A stretch of DNA of 64,000 nucleotides, taken from Paraburkholderia aspalathi. GTDB taxonomy: Bacteria; Pseudomonadota; Gammaproteobacteria; Burkholderiales; Burkholderiaceae. The notes below the pieces were generated by a model. The model saw only the letters and a program-made list of their open reading frames with translations, did not search any database and had not been told where the DNA came from. The translations under genes and the position numbers were made by a program. Of this stretch, positions 41,352 to 50,234 are shown piece after piece (position 1 is the stretch's first letter; every line of letters starts with the position of its first letter). The stretch covers positions 1 to 64,000 of the forward strand of contig NZ_FPBH01000026.1 of NCBI RefSeq assembly GCF_900116445.1, read 5' to 3'.

Positions 41352-42632
41352 TTATGAAACCGGCTCGCACGCTCGTCCGAGCATGGCGTGCAGCAAGACG
41401 TTCGCGCCCGCTTCGATCCATTCGAAGGTCGCGTCCTCGATCTCGTTGTGACTGATCCCGTCGACGCACGGGACGAACACCATCGAAGTCGGCGCGACTT
41501 GCGACAGATAGCACGCGTCATGTCCCGCACCGGACACCATGTTGCGATGCGGATAGCCGAAGCGTTCGGCCGCGGCGCGCACTGACTTCACGCAGGCTTC
41601 GTCGAAAGCGACCGGCGCGTAGTAAAAGATCTGCTCGAGTTCGGTTTCCAGACCGATGGTGCTGGTGATTTTCTTCACGCCCTCACGTAACGCGGCATCC
41701 ATCTTCGCGAGTACCGCGTCGTCCGGATGACGGAAGTCGACGGTGAAGAACACGCGGCCCGGAATCACATTGCGCGAGTTCGGATAGACCTGCATCATGC
41801 CGACCGTCGCGCAGCCGAACGGCGCGTTATCCAGCCCGATGCGATTGACCAGATCGACCACACGCGCGGCCCCGAGCAACGCATCGCGACGGCGCGGCAT
41901 CGGCGTCGGACCCGCATGCGCCTCCTGCCCCGTCAGCGTGATCTCGTACCAGCGTTGACCTTGCGCATCGGTCACCACGCCAATGGTTTTGTGCTCGGCT
42001 TCGAGAATCGGCCCTTGTTCGATGTGCAATTCGAACGCGGCATGCAGGGGACGTCCACCGCAAGGCAGATCGCCCGCATAACCGATACGTTTGAGTTCCT
42101 CGCCGATGGTCTTGCCGTCCACATCCTTGCGCGAGAGGCCGTAGTCCAGTGTGAAGACGCCGGCGAACACCCCCGAGGCAACCATGGCGGGCGCAAAGCG
42201 CGAGCCCTCCTCGTTGGTCCAGATCACCACTTCAACCGGATGCTCGGTCTCGATGTCGTGATCGTTGAGACTGCGGATCACTTCGAGCCCGCCTAGCACG
42301 CCGTAGATACCGTCGAAGCGGCCGCCGGTCGGCTGCGAGTCCGCATGCGAACCGGTCATAACCGGCAACGCATCAGGGTTGCGCCCGGCACGGCGCATGA
42401 ACACATTGCCCATCTGATCGACACTGACCGTGCAGCCCGCTTCTTTCGCCCAACTGACGATCAGGTCACGCCCCTGTTTGTCGAGGTCGGTCAGCGCCAA
42501 TCGGCAAACGCCGCCTTTGGGCGTCGCGCCGATCTTCGCCATCGTCATCAGGCTGTCCCACAGCCGCTTGCCGTCGACCTTGATCGACGTAGCGGGTTCT
42601 GCGTGCTTCAGCGCTTCGGATACCGCGTTCAT
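41352..42632 (-). CDS. Zn-dependent N-carbamoyl-amino-acid amidohydrolase (beta-ureidopropionase type)
   Basis: This 426-residue M20/AmaB-family metallohydrolase has metal ligands in GSHADSQPTGGRFDG, NEEGSRFAPAM and the late SHNEIED. It hydrolyses N-carbamoyl-beta-alanine or beta-aminoisobutyrate, completing pyrimidine catabolism to the beta-amino acid, ammonia and CO2. It is the first gene of the minus-strand operon, directly downstream of the RutR-like operator region. An alternative role as hydantoin-linked L-carbamoylase is less likely given preTA. Confidence 0.93.
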   Translation of the reverse strand: MNAVSEALKHAEPATSIKVDGKRLWDSLMTMAKIGATPKGGVCRLALTDLDKQGRDLIVSWAKEAGCTVSVDQMGNVFMRRAGRNPDALPVMTGSHADSQPTGGRFDGIYGVLGGLEVIRSLNDHDIETEHPVEVVIWTNEEGSRFAPAMVASGVFAGVFTLDYGLSRKDVDGKTIGEELKRIGYAGDLPCGGRPLHAAFELHIEQGPILEAEHKTIGVVTDAQGQRWYEITLTGQEAHAGPTPMPRRRDALLGAARVVDLVNRIGLDNAPFGCATVGMMQVYPNSRNVIPGRVFFTVDFRHPDDAVLAKMDAALREGVKKITSTIGLETELEQIFYYAPVAFDEACVKSVRAAAERFGYPHRNMVSGAGHDACYLSQVAPTSMVFVPCVDGISHNEIEDATFEWIEAGANVLLHAMLGRACEPVS

Positions 42633-42973
42633 TCGTCTCGCTCCTTTCGGTGAACCGACATGAAACTGGTGCATCGGCGGCGGGTTTTGGGGCGTGGCCG
42701 CACGGCGGCGGTGCACACTCGATGCCTTTGATCGCCTCTTATACAGAGGGCAAACCCTGGGGCATCTCCCGCTCTCTCAATCCTGTCCAGTTGGACAGGT
42801 TGTAGACGATTAAGCCCGCCAAATCAACACCTTTCGTACGGTGACAAACATAGCGAGAAGCGTGCCATTGCACTGCACCACGCATTTTTCGACGGCCTCG
42901 AATGCGCGTGTCCATCCGCGCTCAAACGACTAGAATGAAGCGCGACGCGGCACACATGCCGATGAAGGCCAAC
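42633..42973. promoter_or_regulatory. Divergent control region of the pyrimidine operon
   Basis: This gap separates the catabolic operon (minus) from the TetR-family gene (plus), so both promoters lie here. Its only striking feature is the 18-base palindrome at 42782-42799. The start of the regulator gene is not certain, which leaves its leader length open. Confidence 0.6.
42782..42799. promoter_or_regulatory. RutR-like operator palindrome
   Basis: The perfect palindrome cctgtcca-gt-tggacagg has 8-bp arms and a two-base centre. Aligned to the E. coli RutR consensus TTGACCA-NN-TGGTCAA, 10 of the 14 defined bases match, including the CCA/TGG core and spacer. It lies between the regulator gene and its presumed target operon. 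Confidence 0.75.
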
Positions 42974-43693
42974 ATGAGAGACGACAACGTGGCTGCCGAC
43001 ATCACGGAAAACGACGAGACACTGGACGAAACTCGCGCGCCTTTGCGGCGGCGCAAGGCGCACATTCGCGAGTCGAATGAAGCGCATTTGCTGGCGTGCG
43101 CCGAAGCGGTTTTCGCCGAGCGAGGACTCGATGGAACCAGCACGGCGATGATCGCTGAGCGTGCAGGCTTACCGAAAGCTAACCTGCATTACTACTTCCC
43201 GACAAAACTCGCGTTGTACCGGCGCGTGCTGGAAGACCTGTTCGAAGACTGGCATCGCGCGGCGGATACCTTCGAATGCAGTGACGATCCGGTCGAAGCG
43301 ATTGGCGGATACGTACGCGCGAAAATGGAGTTATCGCGCCGCCGGCCTTTAGGTTCGAAGGTGTGGGCGAGCGAGATCATTCACGGCGCAGAGCATATGG
43401 AGGACATTCTCACCGGGCGCGTGAAGCCTTGGCTGGATAGCCGGGTGAAGGTGATCGACGACTGGATTGCGCGCGGGCTGCTGGCGCCGGTGGATGCGCA
43501 AACGCTGATGTACATGATCTGGGCAACCACGCAGCATTACGCCGACTTCGACGCGCAGATTCGCGCGCTTAAAGGCAAACGCGCACTGACACAGAAGGCG
43601 TTTGAGGTGACGACGGAGGAAGTCGTGCAGTTGGTGATTCGTGCGTGTGGGGCGGTGTCGCCGGCGCAAGGGAAAGGGTCAGCCGTTCAATGA
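42974..43693 (+). CDS. RutR-like TetR-family regulator of pyrimidine catabolism
   Basis: This repressor of about 239 residues has an N-terminal HTH in HLLACAEAVFAERGLDGTST through LPKANLHYYFPTKLALY, the conserved TetR recognition helix. The C-terminal domain (WASEIIHGAEHMEDIL) resembles RutR/YcdC-type ligand domains that bind uracil. It is divergent from the pyrimidine operon. The start is ambiguous; GAAGG precedes the ATG at 42974, but upstream ATGs at 42935, 42956 and 42962 and the frame to 42902 are open. Pyrimidine ligand is inference from context. Confidence 0.9.
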   Translation: MRDDNVAADITENDETLDETRAPLRRRKAHIRESNEAHLLACAEAVFAERGLDGTSTAMIAERAGLPKANLHYYFPTKLALYRRVLEDLFEDWHRAADTFECSDDPVEAIGGYVRAKMELSRRRPLGSKVWASEIIHGAEHMEDILTGRVKPWLDSRVKVIDDWIARGLLAPVDAQTLMYMIWATTQHYADFDAQIRALKGKRALTQKAFEVTTEEVVQLVIRACGAVSPAQGKGSAVQ

Positions 43694-43750
43694 CTACTTC
43701 CATCTAGTCATTTTGGAGTACAATAGTGACTATAGGCAAATGACTATAGG
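43689..43750 (+). promoter_or_regulatory. Promoter/operator of the toxin-antitoxin pair
   Basis: A perfect inverted repeat aatgacta / tagtcatt (43689-43696, 43705-43712) and two direct copies of tgactatagg (43727-43736, 43741-43750) surround TACAAT (43719-43724), a probable -10. Such repeats fit autoregulation by the antitoxin. Confidence 0.7.
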
Positions 43751-43757
43751 AGCTACT

Positions 43758-43994
43758 GTGCAAGGCAATCTGGTATCGAAGTCTGAATTCAAGGCCAAGG
43801 CGCTCGAATTGTTCCGGCAAGTGGAGGCGTCCGGTGAAAGCTTGATTGTCACCGACCACGGCAAGCCAGCGCTTGAAGTCCGGCCCTATCGCGGTGTAGA
43901 ACGCAGTCCGCTAGACGTGCTACGCGGCTCGGTCGTGCGTTACGACAATCCCACCGCTCCCGTTGGAGAGGATGACTGGGAGGCGACGCAGTGA
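43758..43994 (+). CDS. Phd/YefM-family antitoxin
   Basis: This 78-residue small DNA-binding antitoxin has the N-terminal Phd/YefM fold QGNLVSKSEFKAKALELFRQVEASGESLIVTDHGKPALEVRPY and an acidic C-terminal toxin-binding tail. The GTG at 43758 is preferred, with AGGAG five bases upstream; an in-frame ATG at 43740 lies inside the operator repeats. Its stop overlaps the toxin start by four bases. It should repress the operon together with the toxin. Confidence 0.87.
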   Translation: MQGNLVSKSEFKAKALELFRQVEASGESLIVTDHGKPALEVRPYRGVERSPLDVLRGSVVRYDNPTAPVGEDDWEATQ

Positions 43995-44386
43995 TCGTTC
44001 TGGATACCCATACTTTGGTCTGGTGGGTCACCGGCGATCCGACGTTAAGCAAGAAAGCAAAGACTGCCATCGCGCACGAAATGGCCGGCGGGGAAATCGT
44101 CGTGTCGGCCATTTCCGCATGGGAAATAGCCATGCTGGTGGAGCGCGAGAGGCTCCTACTCTCGATGGATGTCAGCAGTTGGCTCGCCACCGTCTCGGCA
44201 ATCGAAGCTGTGCGCTTTATACCTGTCGATGTGGAAATCGCAACGAAGTCCGTCGATCTTCCCGGTGAGTTCCACAGAGACCCAGCCGACAGGATGATCG
44301 TCGCGACCGCTCGCAAGTTTGCCGTACCGCTAGTGACAAAAGACGAAAAAATTCGCGCGTATCCACACGTCAAAACGATCTGGTAA
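43991..44386 (+). CDS. VapC-type PIN-domain toxin
   Basis: This 131-residue PIN ribonuclease has catalytic acidic residues visible at Asp5 (MIVLDTHTLVW), Glu45 (SAWEIAML), Asp96/Asp99 (RDPADRMI) and a late TKDEK. It starts with GTG overlapping the antitoxin stop (GTGA). Family members cleave tRNA or rRNA. It is flanked by metabolic operons with no mobility gene in view. Confidence 0.9.
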   Translation: MIVLDTHTLVWWVTGDPTLSKKAKTAIAHEMAGGEIVVSAISAWEIAMLVERERLLLSMDVSSWLATVSAIEAVRFIPVDVEIATKSVDLPGEFHRDPADRMIVATARKFAVPLVTKDEKIRAYPHVKTIW

Positions 44387-44439
44387 AGACCATGAGGCCC
44401 GCAGGCATGCGGGCCAATTCATGGCCAGACATCAGTCAA

Positions 44440-45684
44440 TCAATACGTCTCCAGATGCAACCGCCCTTCCCGCTTCAGCTTCATCCATAGCGCTTCCCAG
44501 TCGAGCTGGTGCTGTTCGCCGATTTCCTTGAGCGCTTGCAGCACGCCGTCTTCCATCCCCTTCAAGCCGCACACGTAGATATGCGTGTTGTCGTCCTTGA
44601 GCATCTGTGCGACATCGACCGCACGCTCACGCATCGCGTCCTGCACGTAGCGTTTGGGCTGCCCCGGCGTGCGAGAAAACGCCAGATTCGTGTCGATGAA
44701 ATCCTTCGGCAGATTCGTCAATGGACCAAAGTACGGCAACTCTTCTTTTGTACGCGCGCCGAAGAACAACATCAGCTTGCCGGTCGCGCCTTTCAGACGA
44801 CGCCGCCTACGATATTCGGTCATCGCGCGCATCGGCGCCGAGCCTGTGCCCGTGCAAATCATCAGCAGATGCGAGTTCGGATGGTTCGGCATCAGGAAGG
44901 TGCCGCCGAACGGGCCTATTACGCTGACCACGTCGCCCTTCTTCAGATCGCACAGATAATTCGAGCAGACTCCATCGAGCGCATCGCCGTGCTGCTGGGA
45001 CACGCGCTTCACGGTGAGAGAAACATTGTTATAGCCGGGCCGTTCGCCATCGCGCGGGCTCGCAATCGAATACTGCCGCGCGTGATGCGTGCGGCCATCT
45101 GCGGTCGCGCCCGGCGGCAGGATGCCGATCGACTGCCCCTCCAGCACAGGGAAAGGCATCGAGCCGAAATCGAGCACGATGTGATGGATGTCGCTATCCG
45201 TCGAGCCGTCCGTGAGCCGGTAGTTGCCGACCACCGTCGCGGTAGTCGGCGCCTTGTGAGTGTAGAGATTCACGTACGGTTTCGCTGCGGACCACGGCGG
45301 GACGACCGAGCCGCGCACGGTATCGACTTCAATACCGCTTGCATCCGCTGGCGTATCGCCTGACGCTCCGGCCGCGACCGATTCATCTTCAGCAGCAGGT
45401 ACTGCCATCGTGTTCTGCTCAGGCAACACGTCCCACTTGAACTGCTCGTCGATGGAATACGCATCGGCTTTCAGCACGGTGCGCCAGTTATCGATCGAGC
45501 CAGTCGGACACGGTGGCACGCACGCCATGCAGCCGTTGCAGACATCCGCCTTGACCACATAATTGTTCTCGTCGTGCGTGATCGCATCGACCGGGCAAGT
45601 CTCTTCGCAGGTATTGCAGCGAATGCAGATTTCCGGATCGATCAGATGTTGCCTGAGAACTTCGATCGATACTGGGCCGTTCAT
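44440..45684 (-). CDS. boxA: Benzoyl-CoA 2,3-epoxidase reductase subunit BoxA
   Basis: This 414-residue NADPH-dependent iron-sulfur flavoprotein supplies electrons to BoxB. Two [4Fe-4S] motifs lie near the N-terminus ([16 protein letters not shown] and [12 protein letters not shown]). A linker and a ferredoxin-NADP reductase domain follow ([34 protein letters not shown]). GGAGG and five further bases precede the ATG at 45684, which is preferred to the in-frame ATG at 45696. Last gene of the box operon. Confidence 0.96.
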   Translation of the reverse strand: MNGPVSIEVLRQHLIDPEICIRCNTCEETCPVDAITHDENNYVVKADVCNGCMACVPPCPTGSIDNWRTVLKADAYSIDEQFKWDVLPEQNTMAVPAAEDESVAAGASGDTPADASGIEVDTVRGSVVPPWSAAKPYVNLYTHKAPTTATVVGNYRLTDGSTDSDIHHIVLDFGSMPFPVLEGQSIGILPPGATADGRTHHARQYSIASPRDGERPGYNNVSLTVKRVSQQHGDALDGVCSNYLCDLKKGDVVSVIGPFGGTFLMPNHPNSHLLMICTGTGSAPMRAMTEYRRRRRLKGATGKLMLFFGARTKEELPYFGPLTNLPKDFIDTNLAFSRTPGQPKRYVQDAMRERAVDVAQMLKDDNTHIYVCGLKGMEDGVLQALKEIGEQHQLDWEALWMKLKREGRLHLETY

Positions 45685-45742
45685 GACTTCCTCCACCAGA
45701 TATTCGTGCGAATACGACGCCGCACGTTTTCAATCGCCGTGC

Positions 45743-47170
45743 TCAGTTAAAGCGCACGTATTCGAAATCGACCGGCTGACGGTTCACGCCCATTGCCGGC
45801 GGCGCAATCCAGTTCGCGAACTTGCCCGGTTCGACGACGCGACCCATCAGCGAGGCGACATACGCACGATCTTCCGGCGAGGCGAGCCACTTCGCTTCAT
45901 TGGCGGCCCATTCGGTCTCGCTGATCACGCGGCCGTCCGGCGACACACGCGTACCTGCAAACGTGCCGATCTGCCGGTTGAACGCTTTATGCGGCACTGT
46001 CATGCGGAAATCGATGCCAGCCTTTTCGAGCACCTTGTTCCAGCGGCCGACACCCGCCACCGAATCTTTAATGTAGTCGTCGCGCAGCACTTCATTCATC
46101 GCGTTGAGCATCGGCACTTCGCGCTCGACCAGTTTGCCGTCCTGCACGTCGAGCAGCTTGTAGCTTTGACCGTTCAATTGATGATCGTCGTCGCGCTTGT
46201 TCTCTTCATAGCGGCCCTTCAGGCCCGAGCTGTAGAACGTGGCCGCATTAGACGAATGATCGGCGCCGAACAGATCGATCGTCACCGAGTAATGAAAGTT
46301 CAAGTAGCGCTGGATGGTCGGCAGATCGATCACGCCGGCCGCGCGAATCTTCGCGACGTCGTCCGTGCCCAGTTCGTTCATCACTTGCGCCGTGCGCTGG
46401 ATCACGCGCGACACACCCGATTCGCCGACGAACATGTGATGCGCTTCTTCGGTCAGCATGAACTTGGTGGTGCGTGCAAGCGGATCGAAACCCGACTCGG
46501 CGAGCGCCGACAACTGGAATTTGCCGTCGCGGTCGGTGAAGTACGTGAACATGTAAAACGCGAGCCAGTCCGGCGTTTTCTCATTGAAGGCGCCGAGAAT
46601 ACGCGGATTATCTTCGTCACCCGAACGGCGGCCGAGCAGTGCCTCTGCTTCCTCGCGACCATCGCGGCCGAAGTAACGGTGCAGCAGGTACACCATCGCC
46701 CACAGGTGGCGGCCTTCTTCCACGTTCACCTGAAACAGGTTGCGCAGGTCGTACATCGACGGCGCGGTCAAACCCAGATGCCGTTGCTGCTCGACCGAAG
46801 CCGGCTCCGTATCGCCTTGCGTGACGATAATGCGGCGCAGATTCGCGCGATGCTCGCCGGGCACGTCCTGCCACGCAGCCTCACCCTTGTGCTCGCCGAA
46901 ATGAATCTTGCGGTCCTGTTCACCGGGCGTGAGGAAAATGCCCCAGCGATAGTCCGGCATCTTCACGTGATCGAAATGCGCCCAGCCGCCCGCGTCGACG
47001 CTCACCGCCGTGCGCAGATACACGTCATAGCCATGCGAGCCTTCCGGGCCCATATCGCCCCACCACGACAGAAAATTCGGCTGCCATTGTTCGAGCGCGC
47101 GTTGCAATGCACGGTCGTCGGCGAGATTGACGTTGTTCGGAATCTTTTCGCTGTAGTTGATCGTTGACAT
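45743..47170 (-). CDS. boxB: Benzoyl-CoA 2,3-epoxidase oxygenase subunit BoxB
   Basis: This 475-residue di-iron oxygenase converts benzoyl-CoA to the 2,3-epoxide with O2. Carboxylate/His ligands are visible in LLGR... and in the conserved EEAHHMFVGE. The N-terminus IPNNVNLADDRALQRALE is typical of the family. AAGGA precedes the ATG. It lies between boxC and boxA, all with short gaps. Confidence 0.97.
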   Translation of the reverse strand: MSTINYSEKIPNNVNLADDRALQRALEQWQPNFLSWWGDMGPEGSHGYDVYLRTAVSVDAGGWAHFDHVKMPDYRWGIFLTPGEQDRKIHFGEHKGEAAWQDVPGEHRANLRRIIVTQGDTEPASVEQQRHLGLTAPSMYDLRNLFQVNVEEGRHLWAMVYLLHRYFGRDGREEAEALLGRRSGDEDNPRILGAFNEKTPDWLAFYMFTYFTDRDGKFQLSALAESGFDPLARTTKFMLTEEAHHMFVGESGVSRVIQRTAQVMNELGTDDVAKIRAAGVIDLPTIQRYLNFHYSVTIDLFGADHSSNAATFYSSGLKGRYEENKRDDDHQLNGQSYKLLDVQDGKLVEREVPMLNAMNEVLRDDYIKDSVAGVGRWNKVLEKAGIDFRMTVPHKAFNRQIGTFAGTRVSPDGRVISETEWAANEAKWLASPEDRAYVASLMGRVVEPGKFANWIAPPAMGVNRQPVDFEYVRFN

Positions 47171-47266
47171 GGTCGGTTCCTTGGTCGGAATACAGAGCTT
47201 GCGGATGAGAGGCGCGTATCAGGCAGGGGGCGTCGGTTTCAGTTACGTTGTGTCGCGTCGAAAGAA

Positions 47267-48937
47267 TCAAACGCGCGAGACGTCGAATTGCGCCTTGCTG
47301 CCTTTGCCGTACACCTTGAGCGCGCCCTTCTCGCCCACTGCGTTCGGCCGGTTGAAGATCCAGTTCTGCCATGCGGTGAGACGCCCGAAAATACGCGTCT
47401 CCATCGTTTCCGGGCCGTTGAAGCGCAGATTCGCTTCCAGTCCGGTCAATGCATCCGGCGACATCGCCGCGCGTTCTTCGAGCGCGATGCGGATTTCGTC
47501 GGCCCAATCGATATCGTCGGGCGACGCGGTCACGAGACCCAGGCGCTCGGCTTCAACAGCTTTGATCGCCTGGCCGATCTTCGAGCGCACCGCGTCGAGC
47601 GGTTCGGCTTCTTCATAGAAGCGACGAGCCAAACGTGATTGATGCGTGACCATCGGATAGAGACCGAAGTTGACTTCCGAGAGCGTGATCGCCGGCTCTT
47701 CGTCTTCGTTGCTCGTCAGTGCCGCCATATAGCTGCGGTCGCAGGCAAACGCGAGTTCGGCGAAGGTGCCGGCAAAACACGAACCCGGCTCGATCAGCGC
47801 GAACAGCGAACGCGACGACACGTCGATACGTGCCAGCGTGCGGCGCAAGAGGCCGATCGTCTCGCGCACGAACCAATGGTCCTTGTGCTGCATCAGGGTA
47901 GCGTCGGTGGCGAGCAGATTACGGGCATCGCCTTCGGTCTTGAAGACCCAGGTGCCAACCTCGAGCTCGTTAGTGCGCATCGAGAGGATCGCGTCGTCGA
48001 GTTCGCGGGCGAACTGCAATGGCCACCAGCTCGTGCCGGCGGCGACGATCGCGTCGATCTCGGTAGGTTGTCCGGCTTGTGGCGCTTTCGCCGTGAAGGT
48101 GGCGATGCGCTTCGCACGATCGATCGTAACGTCGAGTGTTTTATAAGTCAGGCCGTCTTCGCGGTTGGTGCGTTCGATACGCGTGAGCATGACGCCTGGT
48201 GCGTCCGACGGGCGATCGCTTTGTTCGGCGAGTTCAAGCGCGCGCGCCTGAATCGTCTGATCGAACTGATTCGGCTTCACGACTTCATCCACGAGACGCC
48301 ATGCTTTCGCCCGCTCACCGCGAATGCCTTCGACCACAGTACAGAAGATGTCCGCACGATCGTGACGCACCTTGCGTTTGTCGGTAACACGCGTCAGGCC
48401 GCCCGTACCCGGCAGCACGCCCAGCAGCGGCACCTCCGGCAGCGAAACCGACGACGAGCGGTCATCCACGAGATAGATCTCGTCGCAAGCGAGCGCGAGT
48501 TCGTAACCACCGCCGGCGCATGCACCGTTCACGGCGGCGAGAAACTTCAGACCTGAATGACGCGATGAATCTTCGAGACCGTTGCGCGTTTCGTTGGTGA
48601 ATTTGCAGAAGTTGACCTTCCAGGCGTGCGTGGACAAACCCAGCATGAAGATATTCGCGCCCGAGCAGAACACGCGATCCTTCAAGCTCGTCAGCACCAC
48701 CGTTTTGACTTCAGGATGCTCGAAGCGGATGCGTTGTATCGCGTCGTGCAGTTCGATGTCGACGCCAAGGTCGTATGAATTCAGCTTCAGCTTGTAGCCG
48801 TCCCGGATCCCGCCGTCCTCGGCGATGTCGATGCCAAGGGTCGCGACAGGACCGTTGAAACTCAGCTTCCAATGCTTGTACTGCGAAGGATCGGTGCGGT
48901 AGTCGACCGGCGCGATGGCGGTTTCTGCTGTGGACAT
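47267..48937 (-). CDS. boxC: Benzoyl-CoA-dihydrodiol lyase BoxC
   Basis: This 556-residue enoyl-CoA hydratase/isomerase superfamily protein cleaves 2,3-epoxybenzoyl-CoA to 3,4-dehydroadipyl-CoA semialdehyde plus formate. The oxyanion-hole segments are in FCSGANIFMLGLSTHA and AAVNGACAGGGYELALACDE. The ATG at 48937 with CAGGAGA upstream was preferred over a frame to 48982. First gene of the catabolic operon, downstream of boxR. Confidence 0.96.
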   Translation of the reverse strand: MSTAETAIAPVDYRTDPSQYKHWKLSFNGPVATLGIDIAEDGGIRDGYKLKLNSYDLGVDIELHDAIQRIRFEHPEVKTVVLTSLKDRVFCSGANIFMLGLSTHAWKVNFCKFTNETRNGLEDSSRHSGLKFLAAVNGACAGGGYELALACDEIYLVDDRSSSVSLPEVPLLGVLPGTGGLTRVTDKRKVRHDRADIFCTVVEGIRGERAKAWRLVDEVVKPNQFDQTIQARALELAEQSDRPSDAPGVMLTRIERTNREDGLTYKTLDVTIDRAKRIATFTAKAPQAGQPTEIDAIVAAGTSWWPLQFARELDDAILSMRTNELEVGTWVFKTEGDARNLLATDATLMQHKDHWFVRETIGLLRRTLARIDVSSRSLFALIEPGSCFAGTFAELAFACDRSYMAALTSNEDEEPAITLSEVNFGLYPMVTHQSRLARRFYEEAEPLDAVRSKIGQAIKAVEAERLGLVTASPDDIDWADEIRIALEERAAMSPDALTGLEANLRFNGPETMETRIFGRLTAWQNWIFNRPNAVGEKGALKVYGKGSKAQFDVSRV

Positions 48938-48956
48938 GGGGCGTCTCCTGACTGGA

Positions 48957-48992
48957 CGATGCAAAACTTGTTTTTTGAACAATAGTGCATCG
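48957..48992. promoter_or_regulatory. Inverted repeat upstream of boxC (candidate operator)
   Basis: cgatgca (48957-48963) and tgcatcg (48986-48992) form a 7-bp inverted repeat containing TGCA. Two more TGCA tetramers at 49017-49020 and 49049-49052 continue with about 31-32 base spacing. TGCA is the core bound by the related regulator BzdR, so this is a candidate BoxR site; that assignment is inference. Confidence 0.5.
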
Positions 48993-49054
48993 TCATCCCC
49001 GAGTAAAGCATTTTAGTGCATGTTTGCTAGTAAACCCTAGGCTCGCACTGCATT

Positions 49055-50050
49055 TCAGCTCACCCGTACTTCATCCGGCGATTCTGCAGCGAGCCTTGCA
49101 GCCAGCCGGTCGCGCAGCTGCAAGTAGGCGTCGGCCAAGGTTTTTTCGCTGGTGTCGAAGGTCATGTCGGCGCGGCCGTACAGTTCGCTACGCCCGGCCA
49201 GGATGCGCTTCAGGTCATCCATCGCCTCCTTGTTACCGGACATCGGCCGCAGATCGCCCTGCGCGACGACGCGGCGCATATGCTCTTCCGGCGTGGCCTG
49301 CAGCCATACGGTAAAGCAGTGTGACAGGAGTGCATTGAAGGTGCCCGACTCCGACACCAGCCCGCCCGGCGACGCGATCACAGCGCGCTCATGCTCGTGA
49401 ATCACCGCCTCCAGCGCGCGGTGCTCATAACGCCGGTAAGCGCTCGCACCGTAAAGCGAATGAATCTCCGACGGCGGACAGCCGGCGAGTTGCTCGATCA
49501 CCCGCGTCAGCTCGACGAACGGCACTTTGCGCTCCTGCGCCAGCATCCGGCCGAAGGTCGACTTGCCGGCCCCGCGCAGGCCGATCAGCGCGATCCGGTC
49601 CTTGCGATGCGGGTCACGCGGCGCCTGCGCGAACATCTCGGCAAGCGCCACGCGGGCGCGCTGCAGCGCCGCCTGGTCGCGACCCTGCAGCAGTTCACGG
49701 ATCAGCAGCCATTCGGCGGAAGCCGTGGTTTCGTCGCCGATCACTTCGGCCAGCGGGCAGTTCAGCGTCGCCGCGATTTGCCGCAACACCAGCACCGATG
49801 CGTTGCCCATGCCCGACTCCAGATTCGCCAGATGACGCTCCGACAAGCCGGTTTCAGTCGCCAGCGTCTTGCGTGTCATGCCACGGCGCGCGCGCAGCAA
49901 ACGCACGCGATCACCCATCGCGGTTAGAAAAGGATCGCGCTCCGCCCCACGCTCAGCCCCGCTGTCGGCACCGCGGCTGGCCCCGGTGGCGCGGCTCGCG
50001 TCCTCATCGGCAGGATCGTCCAGCGGCGCGGAAGAGTAATTTTGGTTCAT
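49055..50050 (-). CDS. boxR: BoxR-type regulator (XRE HTH fused to shikimate-kinase-like domain)
   Basis: This 331-residue protein has an N-terminal XRE helix-turn-helix (VRLLRARRGMTRKTLATETGLSERHLANLESGMGN). A C-terminal shikimate-kinase-like domain has Walker A IALIGLRGAGKSTFGRMLA. The fusion is the known BoxR/BzdR architecture that senses benzoyl-CoA and represses the box genes. The N-terminal Ala/Gly-rich linker (about residues 10-40) is variable. The start at 50050 was chosen over the longer frame to 50236. It is divergent from the ligase operon. Confidence 0.95.
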   Translation of the reverse strand: MNQNYSSAPLDDPADEDASRATGASRGADSGAERGAERDPFLTAMGDRVRLLRARRGMTRKTLATETGLSERHLANLESGMGNASVLVLRQIAATLNCPLAEVIGDETTASAEWLLIRELLQGRDQAALQRARVALAEMFAQAPRDPHRKDRIALIGLRGAGKSTFGRMLAQERKVPFVELTRVIEQLAGCPPSEIHSLYGASAYRRYEHRALEAVIHEHERAVIASPGGLVSESGTFNALLSHCFTVWLQATPEEHMRRVVAQGDLRPMSGNKEAMDDLKRILAGRSELYGRADMTFDTSEKTLADAYLQLRDRLAARLAAESPDEVRVS

Positions 50051-50234
50051 GTTTAACTGCCTATTGAATACGTTACATGTACTATAGTGCTTGACATGGC
50101 ATTGGTGAACAGTTAATTTTCGCCAAATATTGATCCAATAACAAACGCTGTCGAGGTTTTTCGGCGGCGTCACGGAGACGGCGCAACGGCACGCATGAAT
50201 TAAGGTGCGTGCGCGTGCTGATCTGGAGGCTTGC

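Noticed and set aside
43740-43757. ATG at 43740 as antitoxin start
   Set aside because: It lies within the operator repeats and has no ribosome site; GTG at 43758 has AGGAG at ideal spacing.
45563-47167. A 534-codon plus-strand frame over boxB
   Set aside because: Antisense shadow of boxB with biased composition and no start signal.
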